64,000 bases of DNA from Micropterix aruncella (GCA_944548615.1 OX155960.1:35463790-35527789), one strand, 5' to 3'. Counted from the first letter of the stretch, positions 45,628 through 57,154 are shown. The notes: generated by a model from the letters alone, not told the origin. Numbers and translations are program-made.

Positions 45628-45719
45628 CGGGTGGCGAACACAACAGATCAGCAATGATCGCAGTGTTACAAGACTCATAAAGACCTTAGAAAAGCCCCAA
45701 ACAACAAATAAAAAAATAA

Positions 45720-45992
45720 AATGCTCGTAGGTATGCTATAAGAATAATATAGGATATGCTTAGAGGATATCCAAGATCCAGAGCCAATCGAAAACGCGTA
45801 ATGTTTCTGTGATTAAGGGTTATATAATTGGATTGTCGTCCCAAGACAATTTCGATATTTACCTTATAGGCTTTACTAATTTAGGCAAGATTGTGTTTTA
45901 CATTATATGTACTGCCCATACGTGATCTTGGACACAGATAGAGTGAAGGAGTGCAAAATATAAGTCAAATTTGACTAAGGAATCATACATAT
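45720..45992. other. Intergenic DNA, no gene seen
   Basis: Nothing recognised. Confidence 0.35.
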
Positions 45993-46002
45993 TGAACATT
46001 TA

Positions 46003-46730
46003 GATGGGTAGTGAACGGTTTCATGCAGCTTGGGCCACAAGATCCATTTCGTTCTCGGATCGGCTCAACTCACGATTCAGCTCCTATTGAGAAGCCTCCT
46101 CATGTGGAAGGCTACCCAGGATAAGACTCTCGCGTCTCAGGCCTCACAAGCTGGTGGACCGGTTTCTTCTGGTGGGATTGCATCCCGGCGCTACTGGACG
46201 GTTTGCACACCGTTCGGTGACGCTAATCGGTTGTGCCCTCTGACTAATTGCTGAAAGAGTCTGGAGACTATTGAAATATACTGTCTAATAAGCAGCGGGG
46301 GTGGATGCTGACCTGCTGTCATGCCACTCTTGAAATGACTGAGCCACCCTATCCCGTGTGGCACTACGGGCAAAGGACGCTCAGGTCCGCGATAAATTCA
46401 AATTGAATTACTGCTATAATACAGCAGGTAGAGGTCGCGTAAGCGACTTCGGACCTGTAACCAGTCGGGAGCACAGGGGTATCCTGAAGGTTAACTCTAG
46501 AGGGGAGATAACCTACTAAAACTGGTAGGATAGGCGTCGGCTGCCCGCTGGGTACTTTTCTTGGTGTTTCGCCGTAAGGCGTTGGCCTTTAACGGGCTTG
46601 TTGGCGGAGCTAGATGGTATATTGTATTGTCTCTTAAGCTTCTACGTTCATCCCACGTCTGAAGAACATCACATTTCGTTATACCAGTCTGGGGTGACGA
46701 GTTTGCCCGCTGTAGTCGACACCGCCCTAC
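46003..46730 (-). mobile_element. 0.7-kb GC-rich non-coding retroposon, subfamily B, full length
   Basis: The 728-bp insertion is bounded by the direct repeat TGAACATTTA (45993-46002 and 46731-46740). The minus strand starts GTAGGGCGGTGTCGACTACA and ends CGTTCACTACCCATC. It shares GGCCAACGCCTTACGGCG, ACCCAGCGGGC and ATCGCGGACCT with subfamily A. It has its own 3' half with AATTCAATTTGAATTTATCG and GCCGGGATGCAATCCCACCAG, shared with 63245-63690. No poly(A). No conserved ORF. Confidence 0.8.
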
Positions 46731-46799
46731 TGAACATTTATACGTTATTAGATAGCATTATCTCCTAAATGGGTCAATGGACCAGTGTGACACTTCATC

Positions 46800-47250
46800 A
46801 AGCGGCCGAGGTAGTACGTCATTTAGCGTAACTTTATCGAGAGCGTATCGTGCACATCATTAATACTGAACTGTCTAATCAGCGCAGGCGGCGTCCGAGC
46901 GATATTAGCACCGAAGCAGTCGGATGCCGACGCCGCGATGCTATGACGCCGACGCCGACGCACCCCTCGGAGATGAACGCCGTGTCAACCGATATAATCA
47001 ATCATGCCGTCCATCCGACGGACGCAAAACTTACCTTTCCCTTCGTCGTGTATCCATACAGACTGCCTCCCTTGTTAACCAATCTAATTTTAGAAGACTG
47101 GAGATTGACGACTTTCAACTATTAGGGATGACATACGAAAATTGGCGTCGAATTACATAACGAGTATACGAAAAGGCTATTATTTTACCAAATAGGAATA
47201 GGAAACTCGATATTATCGGGCCAGTCACCAAAGCATATAAAAGGAAGTGA
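46800..47250. other. Single-copy DNA with GACGCC triplet-rich patch
   Basis: The stretch at about 46885-46970 has GCGGCGTCCGAGCGA and GACGCCGACGCCGACGCACC. Two overlapping plus-strand frames (78 and 91 codons) show no known domain; the low-complexity DADADAP-like stretch argues against a real gene. Confidence 0.3.
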
Positions 47251-47318
47251 TGAAGATGACCTTACAGACAGCGTTACATGATTGAATTAGTCTAACAAGT
47301 AAAAATTTAAAAAGAATA

Positions 47319-47713
47319 AAAACACGACTGCAGTCATAGAAAGGGAACTATTTTATTTTAAATTATTTTCATTACGATTTTTATAAAATATTTGTGGTAT
47401 ATGTAGTCATCCATATAGATACATGTATATTTCCGGAATGCACTGAATCAGACCTTTTATTTGACACTAAACACGAATATATTTATGTCAATTTATTGTC
47501 ATTTTGGATATTTAGAAAACTGCTTACTTGATATTTGGACAGTTAAGGTACCATATAACACTCGGGATGACATATCGATTCCAACAATACCACACACTTT
47601 TAAATCGGCTTGAGAGTTTAAAAGCTATGGTAGAATAAAGAAACGTAAACCATACATAGATGAACCCTGAACACATTACACCTTCCTTTTTTGTTGGACA
47701 GTAGTGTAAAAAG
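47319..47713 (+). mobile_element. CACGACTGCC-family MITE, full length
   Basis: It starts AAACACGACTGCAGTCATAG and ends TTGTTGGACAGTAGTGTAAA. It contains all the internal blocks of the 6569-6947 copy. A second copy in the same orientation follows 30 bp later. Confidence 0.8.
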
Positions 47714-47739
47714 GGGCTAAATGTTACCTTTTTAAAATA

Positions 47740-48090
47740 GAAGCAAAAACTATAACTAATTCAGACGACAATAAATATACAACAAATATAATCAAACACT
47801 TTATTTTTCTTATGAAATATCTGTGATTTATGTATTTATTCATATAGATACATGTATATTTCTCGAATAAACTCAATGAGACCTTTCAATTGACACTATA
47901 CACGATACATTTATGTTCAGACAACTACTTACTTGTTATTTGGACAGTTAAGGTAACCCTATGATACTCGGGATGACATAACGATTCCAACAATATCACA
48001 CACTTCTAATCTAATCTAAAAGATATGGTGGAATAAAGAAACGGAAAACATACATAGATGAACCTTGAACACATTACACTTCTTTTACTT
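47740..48090 (+). mobile_element. CACGACTGCC-family MITE, right end missing
   Basis: It matches its neighbour from ATATCTGTGATTTATG to GAACACATTACACTTC, where the (CAGA)n repeat begins with ACTTTCCTGAC. The left terminus is divergent. Confidence 0.7.
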
Positions 48091-48092
48091 TC

Positions 48093-48615
48093 CTGACGAC
48101 CTATCGGAAAGGAAAGTATTGTGATCGCGCTAAAAAAAAAATTTGAGATGAAGATGGGAATATATATTTTGAGACTCCCTGAGACGATTGAGACTATTTC
48201 CAGACCGATCTCTGTCTGTATGTATGTCTGTATGTCTGTATGTCTGTATGTATGTATTCTTCCACGATAGCGCCCAGACGCTTAATCGGATTGAGCTGAA
48301 ATTTGGTATATAAGCTTCTGTTAACCGTCGGAGGAACCCATTAGTTTTTGGAGCCCCTACGCCCTACGGTTGTGGTACCTCCCATACAAATTTGGGGTTC
48401 CCGGCGAAAAAATTGTTTCCGCGATAGCGCCCAGACGCTTAATCTGTCTAAGTTAAAATTTGGCATAGAAGCTTCTGTTAACCATCGGAAGAACCTATTA
48501 GTTTTTGGGGTACTTACGACCAACGTTTGGGGTACCTGCCATACAAATTTGGGGTACTAGAGTAAAAAATGTCGCTGTTTTTTCGCACCTCCCCGGATAC
48601 TAGTCAGGAAAGTCT
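48093..48615 (-). repeat. (CAGA)n-containing dispersed repeat with 157-bp tandem duplication
   Basis: It begins ACTTTCCTGACGACC and ends ACTAGTCAGGAAAGTC, giving ACTTTCCTGAC as short inverted ends. (TGTCTGTA)n lies at 48214-48255. CGATAGCGCCCAGACGCTTA recurs at 48265 and 48422, and the 157-bp unit is duplicated through ATACAAATTTGGGGT. It appears to have truncated the MITE on its left. Confidence 0.75.
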
Positions 48616-48770
48616 TGGGGTGACACAACCGATTTTTTTGTTAGGCATTCGTGTAAAAAATGTGCGTCGGCCACAGCGTACTATTATAAGAGTTCGGCGA
48701 CTAGATACAAACTTCATTTGTCTTAGCAATTTCTCTTTCATTTGTCTTTATTAAAGTGTCCCGTGACGAG

Positions 48771-48806
48771 TTTGTCCATCCGTCCGTCCATCCGTTCGTC
48801 CGTTTG
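48771..48806. repeat. (CCGT)n-type microsatellite
   Basis: Imperfect GTCCATCCGTCCGTCCATCC units. Confidence 0.8.
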
Positions 48807-48809
48807 CAC

Positions 48810-49637
48810 CTGGATCTTTATTACTGGATAGAAACCTACCCAAACAATATTATCTGTCACTGGGACAGCTGTGAAGTTAGTATTCTCCAATTGTTTTTTA
48901 CATGTGGAGGCGACGGAAATGTTGTAGGTTTTAGACATTTTATTTTTTTTTAAAACTGGATTTTTTAAATATATAACGAGTTTACCATCCACAACTGAAA
49001 CTCAGAAACTTTTAGTTTGATATATAAATGGTTACGGGCAAACGACTCGGTATAGCATAAAAGGGTTACCTTCAAATTATTGAGTTTTATTTATTTATTT
49101 TTGATATATTTATTTAATTATTAGAGTTGTTATAAAACAGTAGTGCTGGCCGCTGCTAATTTTTCCCACCACAGGACGAGTGAGCCAGAGTCGATGTACG
49201 ATTGGAAGATCTATCAATTAGATCGCATATCGCACAAAATTAGTTACATACCCTTTAATTTCATAAAAAAATCCTGAAATATGTTAAAATAAGCAGGTAC
49301 AACCAACTTTTTGGACTTTTGTACGATCTCATCGAAACTTTGTAACGTACGCCGTGCGCCCACCGATACCTAGTACAAATATATCTGAATATATTTGCTA
49401 AAAATAAAAAATCTATTATAAGATCTCACTAAGCGATCTTCTTTTCAAGCTTGTTTGTAGATTATGTATTCCAGTTACTCGACGCGACCTCTATAACACT
49501 ACGAACATATGCAAAATAAAGAGCGATAATATGTTGCTGTTTAGTAAAAGGCTCGAAATCCTTGTAATAAAACCTAGCATATTCAACGCTTACAAACTGT
49601 ATCCTCAATATGTGGGTCCTATATAAACTAAGATTTA
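48810..49637. other. Intergenic DNA, no gene seen
   Basis: No coding or repeat signal recognised. Confidence 0.4.
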
Positions 49638-50349
49638 TCTATACTAATATTATAAAGAAGTAAAGTTTGTGACGTTGTAGAAAGTAATCTCTGGATCTAC
49701 TAAACCGATTTTGAAAAGTATTTTACCAATAGAAAGCCACGTTATTTGTGAGTGTCATAGGCTATATATTAATCCGAAAAGTGTTAAGACTTTTTTGTGG
49801 TAGTCGGATTTGCAAAGTAGTAGAATAAGCGGTCGAACGAAAACGTTTTTAACTAACGCTGCCTTAACGATGAGAGATATATGATTATGTTCTAGAGAAA
49901 AGTTGTAGAACTTGATAATGCCTACAAAAAAGTCATCGAAAGCATATGTCTAACTTTTATATTTAAGTCACAAAAAGTAGTATTTTAAAATAATTTAAAT
50001 CGTTAGGTCATGTTTATTGGTCATATTATCAACAATTATGAATTCTTATCAAAATAAGTTAATTAATCGTCTCAAGTGTTTAAAACAAAAGACTTTTCCC
50101 TTTTACTGCGTAAATAGTTAAAGATATAATATGCTCACAAGTAAGGCACTCACAAGAAGACACTCACAAATAACGGTATTATAGTTAAATTGGCATGCAA
50201 ATACATACATACATATGCAGTAAAAATATTACCCTTCTTTTGGCAGTCAGGAAATAAATTATAGCACTCAGTACTAACCGAACCACACTCATAATTTCAT
50301 CACAGGTAAAAAGTTTTACCGCCCAATGAAGTGCGCACGGGTCAGCTAG
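49638..50349 (+). mobile_element. Non-autonomous Helitron, complete
   Basis: It starts TCTATACTAATATTATAAAG after an A (49637) and ends GGGTCAGCTAG before a T (50350). These are the TC and CTRR termini and A/T target of Helitrons. A perfect hairpin GGTAAAA-AG-TTTTACC (50305-50320) lies 25 nt before the CTAG. It is about 712 bp with no Rep/Helicase ORF, so it depends on an autonomous element elsewhere. The related copy at 55705 confirms the 5' terminus. Confidence 0.85.
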
Positions 50350-50351
50350 TT

Positions 50352-50890
50352 AATAATAAACTAAGATCGCTTACACGCTGTTGTCTTGGAATTGTTCTGC
50401 ATTTATTTTATATCGATATTCAATTGGCTGGCTCTTTTGAGCAAATATTATAATACAAAAACAATATTGTCATAACAGGCCATATATCCCTAAAAGCATT
50501 TAATTCTGATTGCTTCCGTCAAATTTTAGTAGAGCTTCCCGTTGTAATAATACATCCCATTACTGCGAATTAATTACAGATGGATACTGATGGGTCGTCC
50601 CAATTTGGAAGATCGCTCTAACAATTACATATGTAAATCATAACGCGAACTCCCGTTAGGTATTATTCGACCATTTGACCAGTGCCAAATTATAATATTG
50701 TGTAATATGCTCGTTGAAATATGAGACGGTAACGGGTTTGATAACGATGCCTTGCAATGATGATCTTATTCGTAGATCAAATTTAATCATATTTCGACTT
50801 GTGTGTGAGAATCTATAGTTTATTAAGGTTGGTACCACTCATTAGTGGTACTACCCAAAACAAACATAACTATAGACGCTCATAAACAAG
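50352..50890. other. Intergenic DNA, no gene seen
   Basis: Nothing recognised. Confidence 0.35.
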
Positions 50891-50892
50891 TC

Positions 50893-51250
50893 GATGGAGT
50901 CTGTACTGATTTTAAGAACGCTTTTAACAAAGTCGGCCACTCTTATGCCTAAGTTATACTTCAATGGATTACGTATTGATCTATTTATATACCTTTCTTC
51001 GTATCTCACAAATCAGATCAAGATTGTTTTCTTAAAGGGATCCAGATCAGATCGTGTTGCATTTACGTGGGGTATTCCTCAGGGCTCAATCCTAGGACCT
51101 CTTCTATTTTCTATCTAGATCAACAATATTTCTGCGTTTAGTAAAATTGCAATTTTCTTCCGCACTCCGATGATTTAAAGGCGTTCTTCATTATTCGTTA
51201 AATTCATGATTGTATTACGTCTCAAAGCAGAGTTTATGCTGCTATTTCAT
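50893..51250 (+). pseudogene. Jockey/Kibi-like LINE reverse-transcriptase remnant
   Basis: A first frame reads QVDGVCTDFKNAFNKVGHSY (first catalytic Asp motif) and then a stop. A second frame reads MPKLYFNGLRIDLFIYLSSY, LTNQIKIVFLKGSRSDRVAF, then WGIPQGSILGPLLFSI and a stop. The order TDFxKAFDxVxH, LxSYLTNR, VxLKGxxS, GVPQGSxLGPLLF is the RT palm of Jockey-clade LINEs. The YADD box is not recognisable. A frameshift and stops make it dead. Confidence 0.8.
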
Positions 51251-51259
51251 CAAAAAAAA

Positions 51260-52055
51260 ACTAACCGATCATAAACCTAGCGTTGATGAATGCACAGTCT
51301 TTTGCTTATCATCGGAATAGCAGAGCTAAGACAGGCACGTTGATGACGGCAGTATGATTGACTGGTGAGATTTGACCCACCTTACACGTACAAACTTTGT
51401 AAAAATCTAGATAGAAATGTTTGAAACATATAATTTCAATTAATAATGAGAATTTCTCTAAAAGCTATTTTATTATCATTTAGAATCTCTGAAATAACTG
51501 AAATTCAAAGTCAGGGTCAAAGTGACCCATCTGTATCCTCGTGTGACCAAAAGTGGTGGGTAGTGGGGAGTAGGGTTCGAAAAAGATTTGAATAAACCAA
51601 AGCGGCAATGTTTTGAAAAAAGGCAAACGAGTCATTTCGAACGATATGCAATTTGACTTGGTAGATTAAAACGTTTTAATTCCCTTTGGCCCCAATTAGT
51701 AATAAGATAATTTTTCACTTTTGACTCTTGAGCAAGCAACTAACATAAGTCGTAGGAACGTACGATATAGGTATACGTACAAAATAGTAATAGGCAGACA
51801 CGTAGTCATACGACTACGCTTTGTTACGGAATTCTTAAAATTACTCAATTACTTCCGATGTGTTTAAAGTGTTTTATTTCCAGTAAAAATAGACAAATTA
51901 CACAATATAAAATATTCAAAAATGTATGCCGTTTACAAAAGGTGAGCTTTTACAAGGGATATATAATCGACAAACAACAAAGCCACAACAAACAAATATA
52001 AAAAAGAATATAGAAAAGCATAAAAACATATTAAAATAGAAAATATAAAAAAGAA
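51260..52055. other. Intergenic DNA, no gene seen
   Basis: Nothing recognised; A-rich near 51990-52060. Confidence 0.4.
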
Positions 52056-52060
52056 TAAAA

Positions 52061-52450
52061 AACAAGACTTCCGTTACAGAAAGTGAACTATTGTATTAGT
52101 AATAAAAATGTTTATTATGGCTTTTTATGAAAAATTTTAGTTTATGTAATTATTCATATAGAGACTTGAATATTTCCGGAATGTACTTAATCAGACCTTT
52201 CATTTGATACTAAAGACGATATATTTATGTAAATTTATTGATATTTGGACATTTAGACTACTATTTACTTGATATTTGAACAGTTAAGGTATCAGTAGCA
52301 CTTAAGATGACATAACGAATCTAACAATACTACACATTTTTAAATGGGTTAAAGCGTTTAGGATTTATGGTCGAATAAAGAAACGAAAACATACATACAT
52401 TAACCCTGAACACATTACTCCCCTTTTTTGTTGGGAAGTCGTGTAAAAAG
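52061..52450 (+). mobile_element. CACGACTGCC-family MITE, full length
   Basis: It runs from AACAAGACTTCCGTTACAG to GTTGGGAAGTCGTGTAAAAA with all internal blocks of the family. No ORF. Confidence 0.8.
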
Positions 52451-52536
52451 GTATGTAACTCAGATCAACGGACCTAGTATTTAGTACTCATGTGAAGACC
52501 GTCCAAAATAGATAAATGTATACATACTCATCTAAT

Positions 52537-52996
52537 AAATTGCGACCAGATTACTCAGGTCTCTCGATTGGTTACGAGTTCGAGGTCGCTTGCGTTGCCC
52601 TCTCCCTTACGACGCGATGAAACGGTATATACCGAATCTATCGCGGACCACGGCATCCTTTGCCCGGCTGTTCACCCAGGATCGGGTAGCCGATGGTCGT
52701 TTCAAGAGCAGTCGTCGTAAGGTCCGCAACCACCCCCGCTCTATAGGAAACAGTACTGCTTCCAGACTTCCCCGACTGTTAGTCAGAGTGTACAATCGAT
52801 TGGCTGACGCCTCACGGTGCGCAGACCGTCCAGAAGCGCCAGAAGATTCTAGGGGAAACTAGCCCTAAGGCCAGAGTTCTGCCCGGGCACGCACTTCATG
52901 CGTGGAGGCCGCCGGATGGGTGTTGACCCGTGAGTGTGACCAACCCTGAACAGAATGGGTCTTCGTGGCCAACCCAGCAAGGGACCATTAGCTCCT
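52537..52996 (+). mobile_element. GC-rich non-coding retroposon, subfamily A, 5'-truncated
   Basis: Similarity to the other copies starts abruptly at AATTGCGACCAGATTACT and runs to CCATTAGCTCC. The first 200-250 bp of the full-length copies are missing, as in 5' truncation. The 90-codon frame (52590-52862) parallels one at 39407-39787 but is not maintained in the 19-kb or subfamily B copies. Confidence 0.75.
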
Positions 52997-52999
52997 TGT

Positions 53000-53660
53000 T
53001 GCCGCAGTGTGACGATTCTAGTGTCTATGTGGTGCCTAAGCTTATGTATCGGCTTGGTAGCTCTAAGATACCAAGGTGCGCGACTGGTTGCGCCGCCGTG
53101 GTGTCCCGGTGGAAAATGGCCATAACAGCATCATCTCGTCACACACCAAAGATTTATAACATATCCAAATCAAGCAATTTGCGAAATATACCTAATGAAA
53201 TGGTTGTCTACCGTCATTCGCTCGGCTACATCGACTGCACGGCGCGGCGGTTTCACGGGTACGTGTCGGTCTGTTGACGCACCAAATAAGGTTCAATGCT
53301 TGATTAGTCGGGTAATTGGGGTTCCGCTCGTGGTGGAATTTTAATGGGACGAATTTCAGCCGACCACTCTCCAGCCGAGCCGCCTGTCGACGCCAATTTT
53401 CATAATGGCAATTGTGATAATGCTTCCTCTATTAAAGGACGACATGCAATATACTGCAGCTTGATTGTTGCGACAGCTGTATAGTTAACGTCATGTACAT
53501 AGGATGTACCAACGTAATTAATGTGATAATATAAAACAATCTGCGATAATTGAAAACTGAAATCTCTTCACGCAAAATGAGGATATTTTAATGGGTTATT
53601 CAATATACAAATCGTGACTCAGCAGTGAGATAAATTTTCTTTTCGATAATTTTTCTTTTT
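53000..53660. other. Single-copy DNA, nothing recognised
   Basis: GC-moderate up to about 53400 (GTGTCCCGGTGGAAAATGG, GGCGCGGCGG), then AT-rich. A 115-codon frame ending at 53277 starts inside the preceding retroposon and has no recognisable domain. Confidence 0.3.
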
Positions 53661-53663
53661 ATT

Positions 53664-53760
53664 TTTACACTACTGCCCAAACGGAGTGTTACGTGTTCAA
53701 GATTCATCTATGAATGTATTCCGTTTCTTTATTCCACCATAACTCCTAAAGCTTGTACCC
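53664..53760 (-). mobile_element. CACGACTGCC-family MITE end fragment
   Basis: TTTTACACTACTGCCCAA, GTGTTCAAGATTCATCTATG and TTCTTTATTCCACCATAACT match the right end of the family in reverse orientation. Confidence 0.65.
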
Positions 53761-53880
53761 TACAACCTATCTTATATAAAACAATCTGAATTAGTTTGAA
53801 AACATTTCGTCTGGACTTACATTATGCCGCTTTATGTTTGAATAGTAGTTTTATTTATACTGAAAATTTAATCATTTTTT

Positions 53881-53993
53881 GCTGGAAAGTGACAATCATT
53901 CATTTCCTATTCTGCTCTAACGTAATTGCCTGTCTCGCTCTCATGAACTAATTCTGATTTTAGTTCATGAGGGAACTCAAACGGGCACAATGT
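53881..53993. mobile_element. Long-TIR MITE fragment
   Basis: ATTCTGCTCTAACG, CCTGTCTCGCTCTCATGAAC and TTTTAGTTCATGAGGGAACT correspond to the right arm of the family. Confidence 0.65.
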
Positions 53994-53999
53994 AAATAT

Positions 54000-54320
54000 T
54001 AACATCACCCACGACGATATTCCTATGTATCAAGAGATTTCAGTTTTAAATATTCATTTACCTCAAAATCATTACCTACTAAGATGAAATGTAGAAAGGT
54101 TAAACTCGATTAAAAATACCACTACTCAAATTAAGATTAAACTAGAAGGTTTGCCGGCGTAGGGTTAGGAATCTAACGAAGTCATAATATGCAACGAAGA
54201 TCGGCACTTTCCATTAATATAAATACATCGTGCGGCTGAAATGCATCGATAGGGTAATGAATAATAATTTTGCTAGTGGATTCATATGATACAATAGCTT
54301 AAAAATGTCGGTACTGCACT
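54000..54320. other. Intergenic DNA, no gene seen
   Basis: Nothing recognised. Confidence 0.35.
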
Positions 54321-54326
54321 TATTTT

Positions 54327-54655
54327 TTGCACGACTGCCTAAAAAGGAGTGGTTTGTGTTCAGGATTTATCTATGTTTACCGTTTCTTTATTTTATGTTA
54401 CCCCGAGTATCATGGAATACCTTAACTGTCCAAATATGAAGTCAGTAGTTGTTTAAATGTCCAAATGTCCAAATATCAATATATTACAATAAATATATCG
54501 TGTTTAGTGTCAAATAATGGTCTGATTGAGTACATTTCGAAAATATACGTGTATCTATATGGATAATTACATTAACCACAAATATTTCGCAAATAAACCG
54601 TAATAAAATTAGTATAAATGCAGTAGTTCGCTTTCTGTAAGAGTCGTGTTTTTTA
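54327..54655 (-). mobile_element. CACGACTGCC-family MITE
   Basis: On the plus strand it starts TTGCACGACTGCCTAAAAAG and ends CTTTCTGTAAGAGTCGTG. The internal blocks CGTGTTTAGTGTCAAAT and TTAACTGTCCAAATATGAAG are in family order. Confidence 0.8.
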
Positions 54656-54689
54656 TTATTTCTAATATATTTATTTGTTCTGGTCTTTG

Positions 54690-55210
54690 GCTGACTATAG
54701 CTGACTTCGATAGGTTTGCAAACGCCATTAGTTATTTATTTTTCATCTCTTACGTTGATTAGCGGCTCGCTTTAAAGGATCTTATGCCAAAATTTATTAG
54801 CAACCGCTAAAAGTCCCAGTTCAACCATTTCTCCAGTACAACGGTCGATTTTGAGCTCGCAAGCGCTTATGAGCATCTCTCGTCGTGATTTATAGCGCGC
54901 TATTAATTTAAAGCTGAAAATTGATCTTGAAGCGCCAGCGGAGCAGGGAGGATTTTATTTAATTAAAGGCAACTCTCCTCACGCAAGACACCGCCTGAGA
55001 GATGTACGCTAAGCTCCCGCATTAAGGCCGCCATGAAAGCAATAACTCTCACTTAATACGAATGCTTAGTGACCTCCTCGTAAAATATCCCCTATTGGAC
55101 TACTTTGTGCCCCGCGCTCGGAATGAATGTTCCCTCGCCAGTTAGAGCAGCTGATTTACGCTAATATGCATTTTTAACTAAATAATTGCGTTGGCTATGA
55201 GATTTATTTT
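54690..55210. promoter_or_regulatory. Homeodomain-site-rich single-copy island (candidate enhancer)
   Basis: There is a high density of homeodomain-type cores over about 500 bp: CCATTAGTTATTTATT, TTGATTAGCG, GATTTATAGC, CTATTAATTTAAAG, TTTAATTAAAGG and TAATATGCATTTTTAACTAA. The last contains a POU-like ATATGCAT. Composition is GC-richer than the flanks and it matches no repeat. No domain is found in its frames. The enhancer call is inference from motif density. Confidence 0.3.
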
Positions 55211-55700
55211 GTTTACAATAGAAGATTACAGTGTGGAATATTTTGATATTTTTTTATTTATTTTTGAGATGGTAACCTCATTTTCCCGTTTCCGCTAATT
55301 ACCTGCTTCCATTATGTGATATTTTCTAGAGATCCATATATTTTTTCAAAGTGACGCTCTAAATTTCGTCAATACGAACGACACGAGACTCTTTACCCGA
55401 ACTTCTTGAGAGTCGACTGTTTGCCCATTGGTATTTTAATTTGTCTGTGGTGCTCATTTGGGACACAGGCATTATTGCGTTTCGTAGATCACCGAGTTCT
55501 GACGACCCATCCACAATATTTTCTTGCCACCCTCTTAATATAGAATATAATAATATTAATATGGTTACCTTAACCGAAACTAACCATGGTTCATTGCTAT
55601 TTCAAACGAAAACACAACGTTAACGTGAATGGGGTAGCAGCTATTTTAAACCGTTCCCACTGCTAATTCAACGGAGCAAAATAAAAAACTTCCGAAAGCG
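55211..55700. other. Intergenic DNA, no gene seen
   Basis: Nothing recognised. Confidence 0.35.
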
Positions 55701-55704
55701 CACA

Positions 55705-56250
55705 TCTATACTAATATTATAAAGATGTAATGTTTGTAACTTTGTATGTTAGTATATTTGTAAATTTGTAAGTTTGTATGTAAGGGTAATCTCTGAAACT
55801 ACTTATCTGATTTCAAAAATTCTTCCACTAATGGAAAGCTCCATTATCGATAAATGCATGCTATAGGCTATATTTTATTGTGATAAATATTGGTTTTCAA
55901 TAAGAAATCATAATATTTTTAAATCAAGTCGGAAAAAAATGAGATGGTAAGTTGCATTATCGGCGTGCGCTAAAGAAACGGTTTGATATATGTGAAAATA
56001 ATTATTGAAATAAACATCGGCCTGAAAGAGGTCTATAAAAAAATTAACAACAACGTAAATCTAACTTTTATATTTAAGCTACAATAACTGCTTTTAGGTC
56101 TCAAAATAAGTAATAAAAATAAGTAGGCAGTGTTTATTGAAACCATTAGCAATAAAATAGGAATCCTTATCAAAATTTATTAATTCACTTTCACGGGTGT
56201 TAGAGAAAGATAAAATTAGCCATTTACTGTAAGTATTTAGGTGGTATAGT
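55705..56250 (+). mobile_element. Non-autonomous Helitron, 3' end lost or degraded
   Basis: It starts TCTATACTAATATTATAAAG after an A at 55704, identical to the 5' end at 49638. Further shared blocks are GGTAATCTCTG, CTATAGGCTATATTTTA, ATCTAACTTTTATATTTAAG and CAGTGTTTATTG. No CTRR end with a hairpin is seen, and the similarity fades near 56250. Confidence 0.7.
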
Positions 56251-56259
56251 TATAGATAT

Positions 56260-57150
56260 ATCATGAAATTAGTAACGCGTTGCGAGGACAAGACGCATAC
56301 GTCTACGAGACAGGTAGCGTGCATCTGGGGGGCGTCGCACTATATATCTAAAGGTAGCGTCTAAAAAGGCAAATAAACACCATCCTACTAAAATTAGCTT
56401 AATCGATTCGAAACTTTACGCGAAGCGTAAGTTTACCTTTTTATAATCTTTCAATATTCAAAAGGTGGACGCATCTGTACATTGCATGTATACGGTTATT
56501 TTATAACATAGTACCAGACGGATAGTACGACAGTTTTTTTTATAGCTTATTCGTGACTTATGACTATGATAAGATTTTAAAATCTGTTGTACACTAAGAT
56601 AAAACTATCGTACGTTCACTGGAGTGTAAACGTGCCTATTCTGCAAAAGATACGTATTACGAGTACATTTAGGGACTTGTCAAGATGATTTTTAAAGTCC
56701 TAATTTCGTTCTGACTCGCAATCTGAAGCAGCTTTGTGGAAGGTAAACGCAGTTACGTCGCGGATTGTGGAATGAGCACGATTGTACTGAGGAGGACGTA
56801 AATTTAACAGTCGCCAGATGATTTACGATTCGCCGTAAAAGGGGGGCGTAAAGTGTCAAATAGAGCGGGAACAAATCAAGAGATTCTACGGGGCGAAAAA
56901 TGACGAGAGGAGCGCGAGGAATTGCGAGGAGAGAGAGAAAGCATCCTCGTCCGCCCCGAGGAGATAAGATCTCTTAAACCGAGTGGCAGCCTGTTATCTT
57001 TCATCGGACGATCGGCCGCCCACGGGCAAGAATCGATCTAGCTAGGACCTACCTAATACGCGAATGGTAACTTTAGGGAATGGGTGTTGGAGGGAAATTA
57101 TCGATGTCTGCTTATGACAGATGAAATTAGTAGAACTACATAGAACTAAC
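56260..57150. other. Single-copy DNA with GC-rich stretch at 56700-57060
   Basis: GACGAGAGGAGCGCGAGGAA, CGTCCGCCCCGAGGAG and CGATCGGCCGCCC lie in an otherwise AT-rich neighbourhood. No gene is recognised; possible regulatory DNA. Confidence 0.25.
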
Positions 57151-57154
57151 ATAC

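Noticed and set aside
46030..46254. 74-codon plus-strand frame resembling the 67-codon frame at 63457-63660
   Set aside because: Both lie antisense to the retroposon copies and share sequence only because the repeat is shared. Frames diverge after about 25 residues.
48341..48560. Paired 60- and 70-codon frames
   Set aside because: They lie in the duplicated 157-bp units of the (CAGA)n repeat and mirror each other on opposite strands.
52570..52590. GGTTACGAGTTCGAGGTC as an RNA polymerase III B box or tRNA-like head
   Set aside because: It departs from GGTTCGANTCC, lies internally in the retroposon, and no A box or cloverleaf could be drawn.
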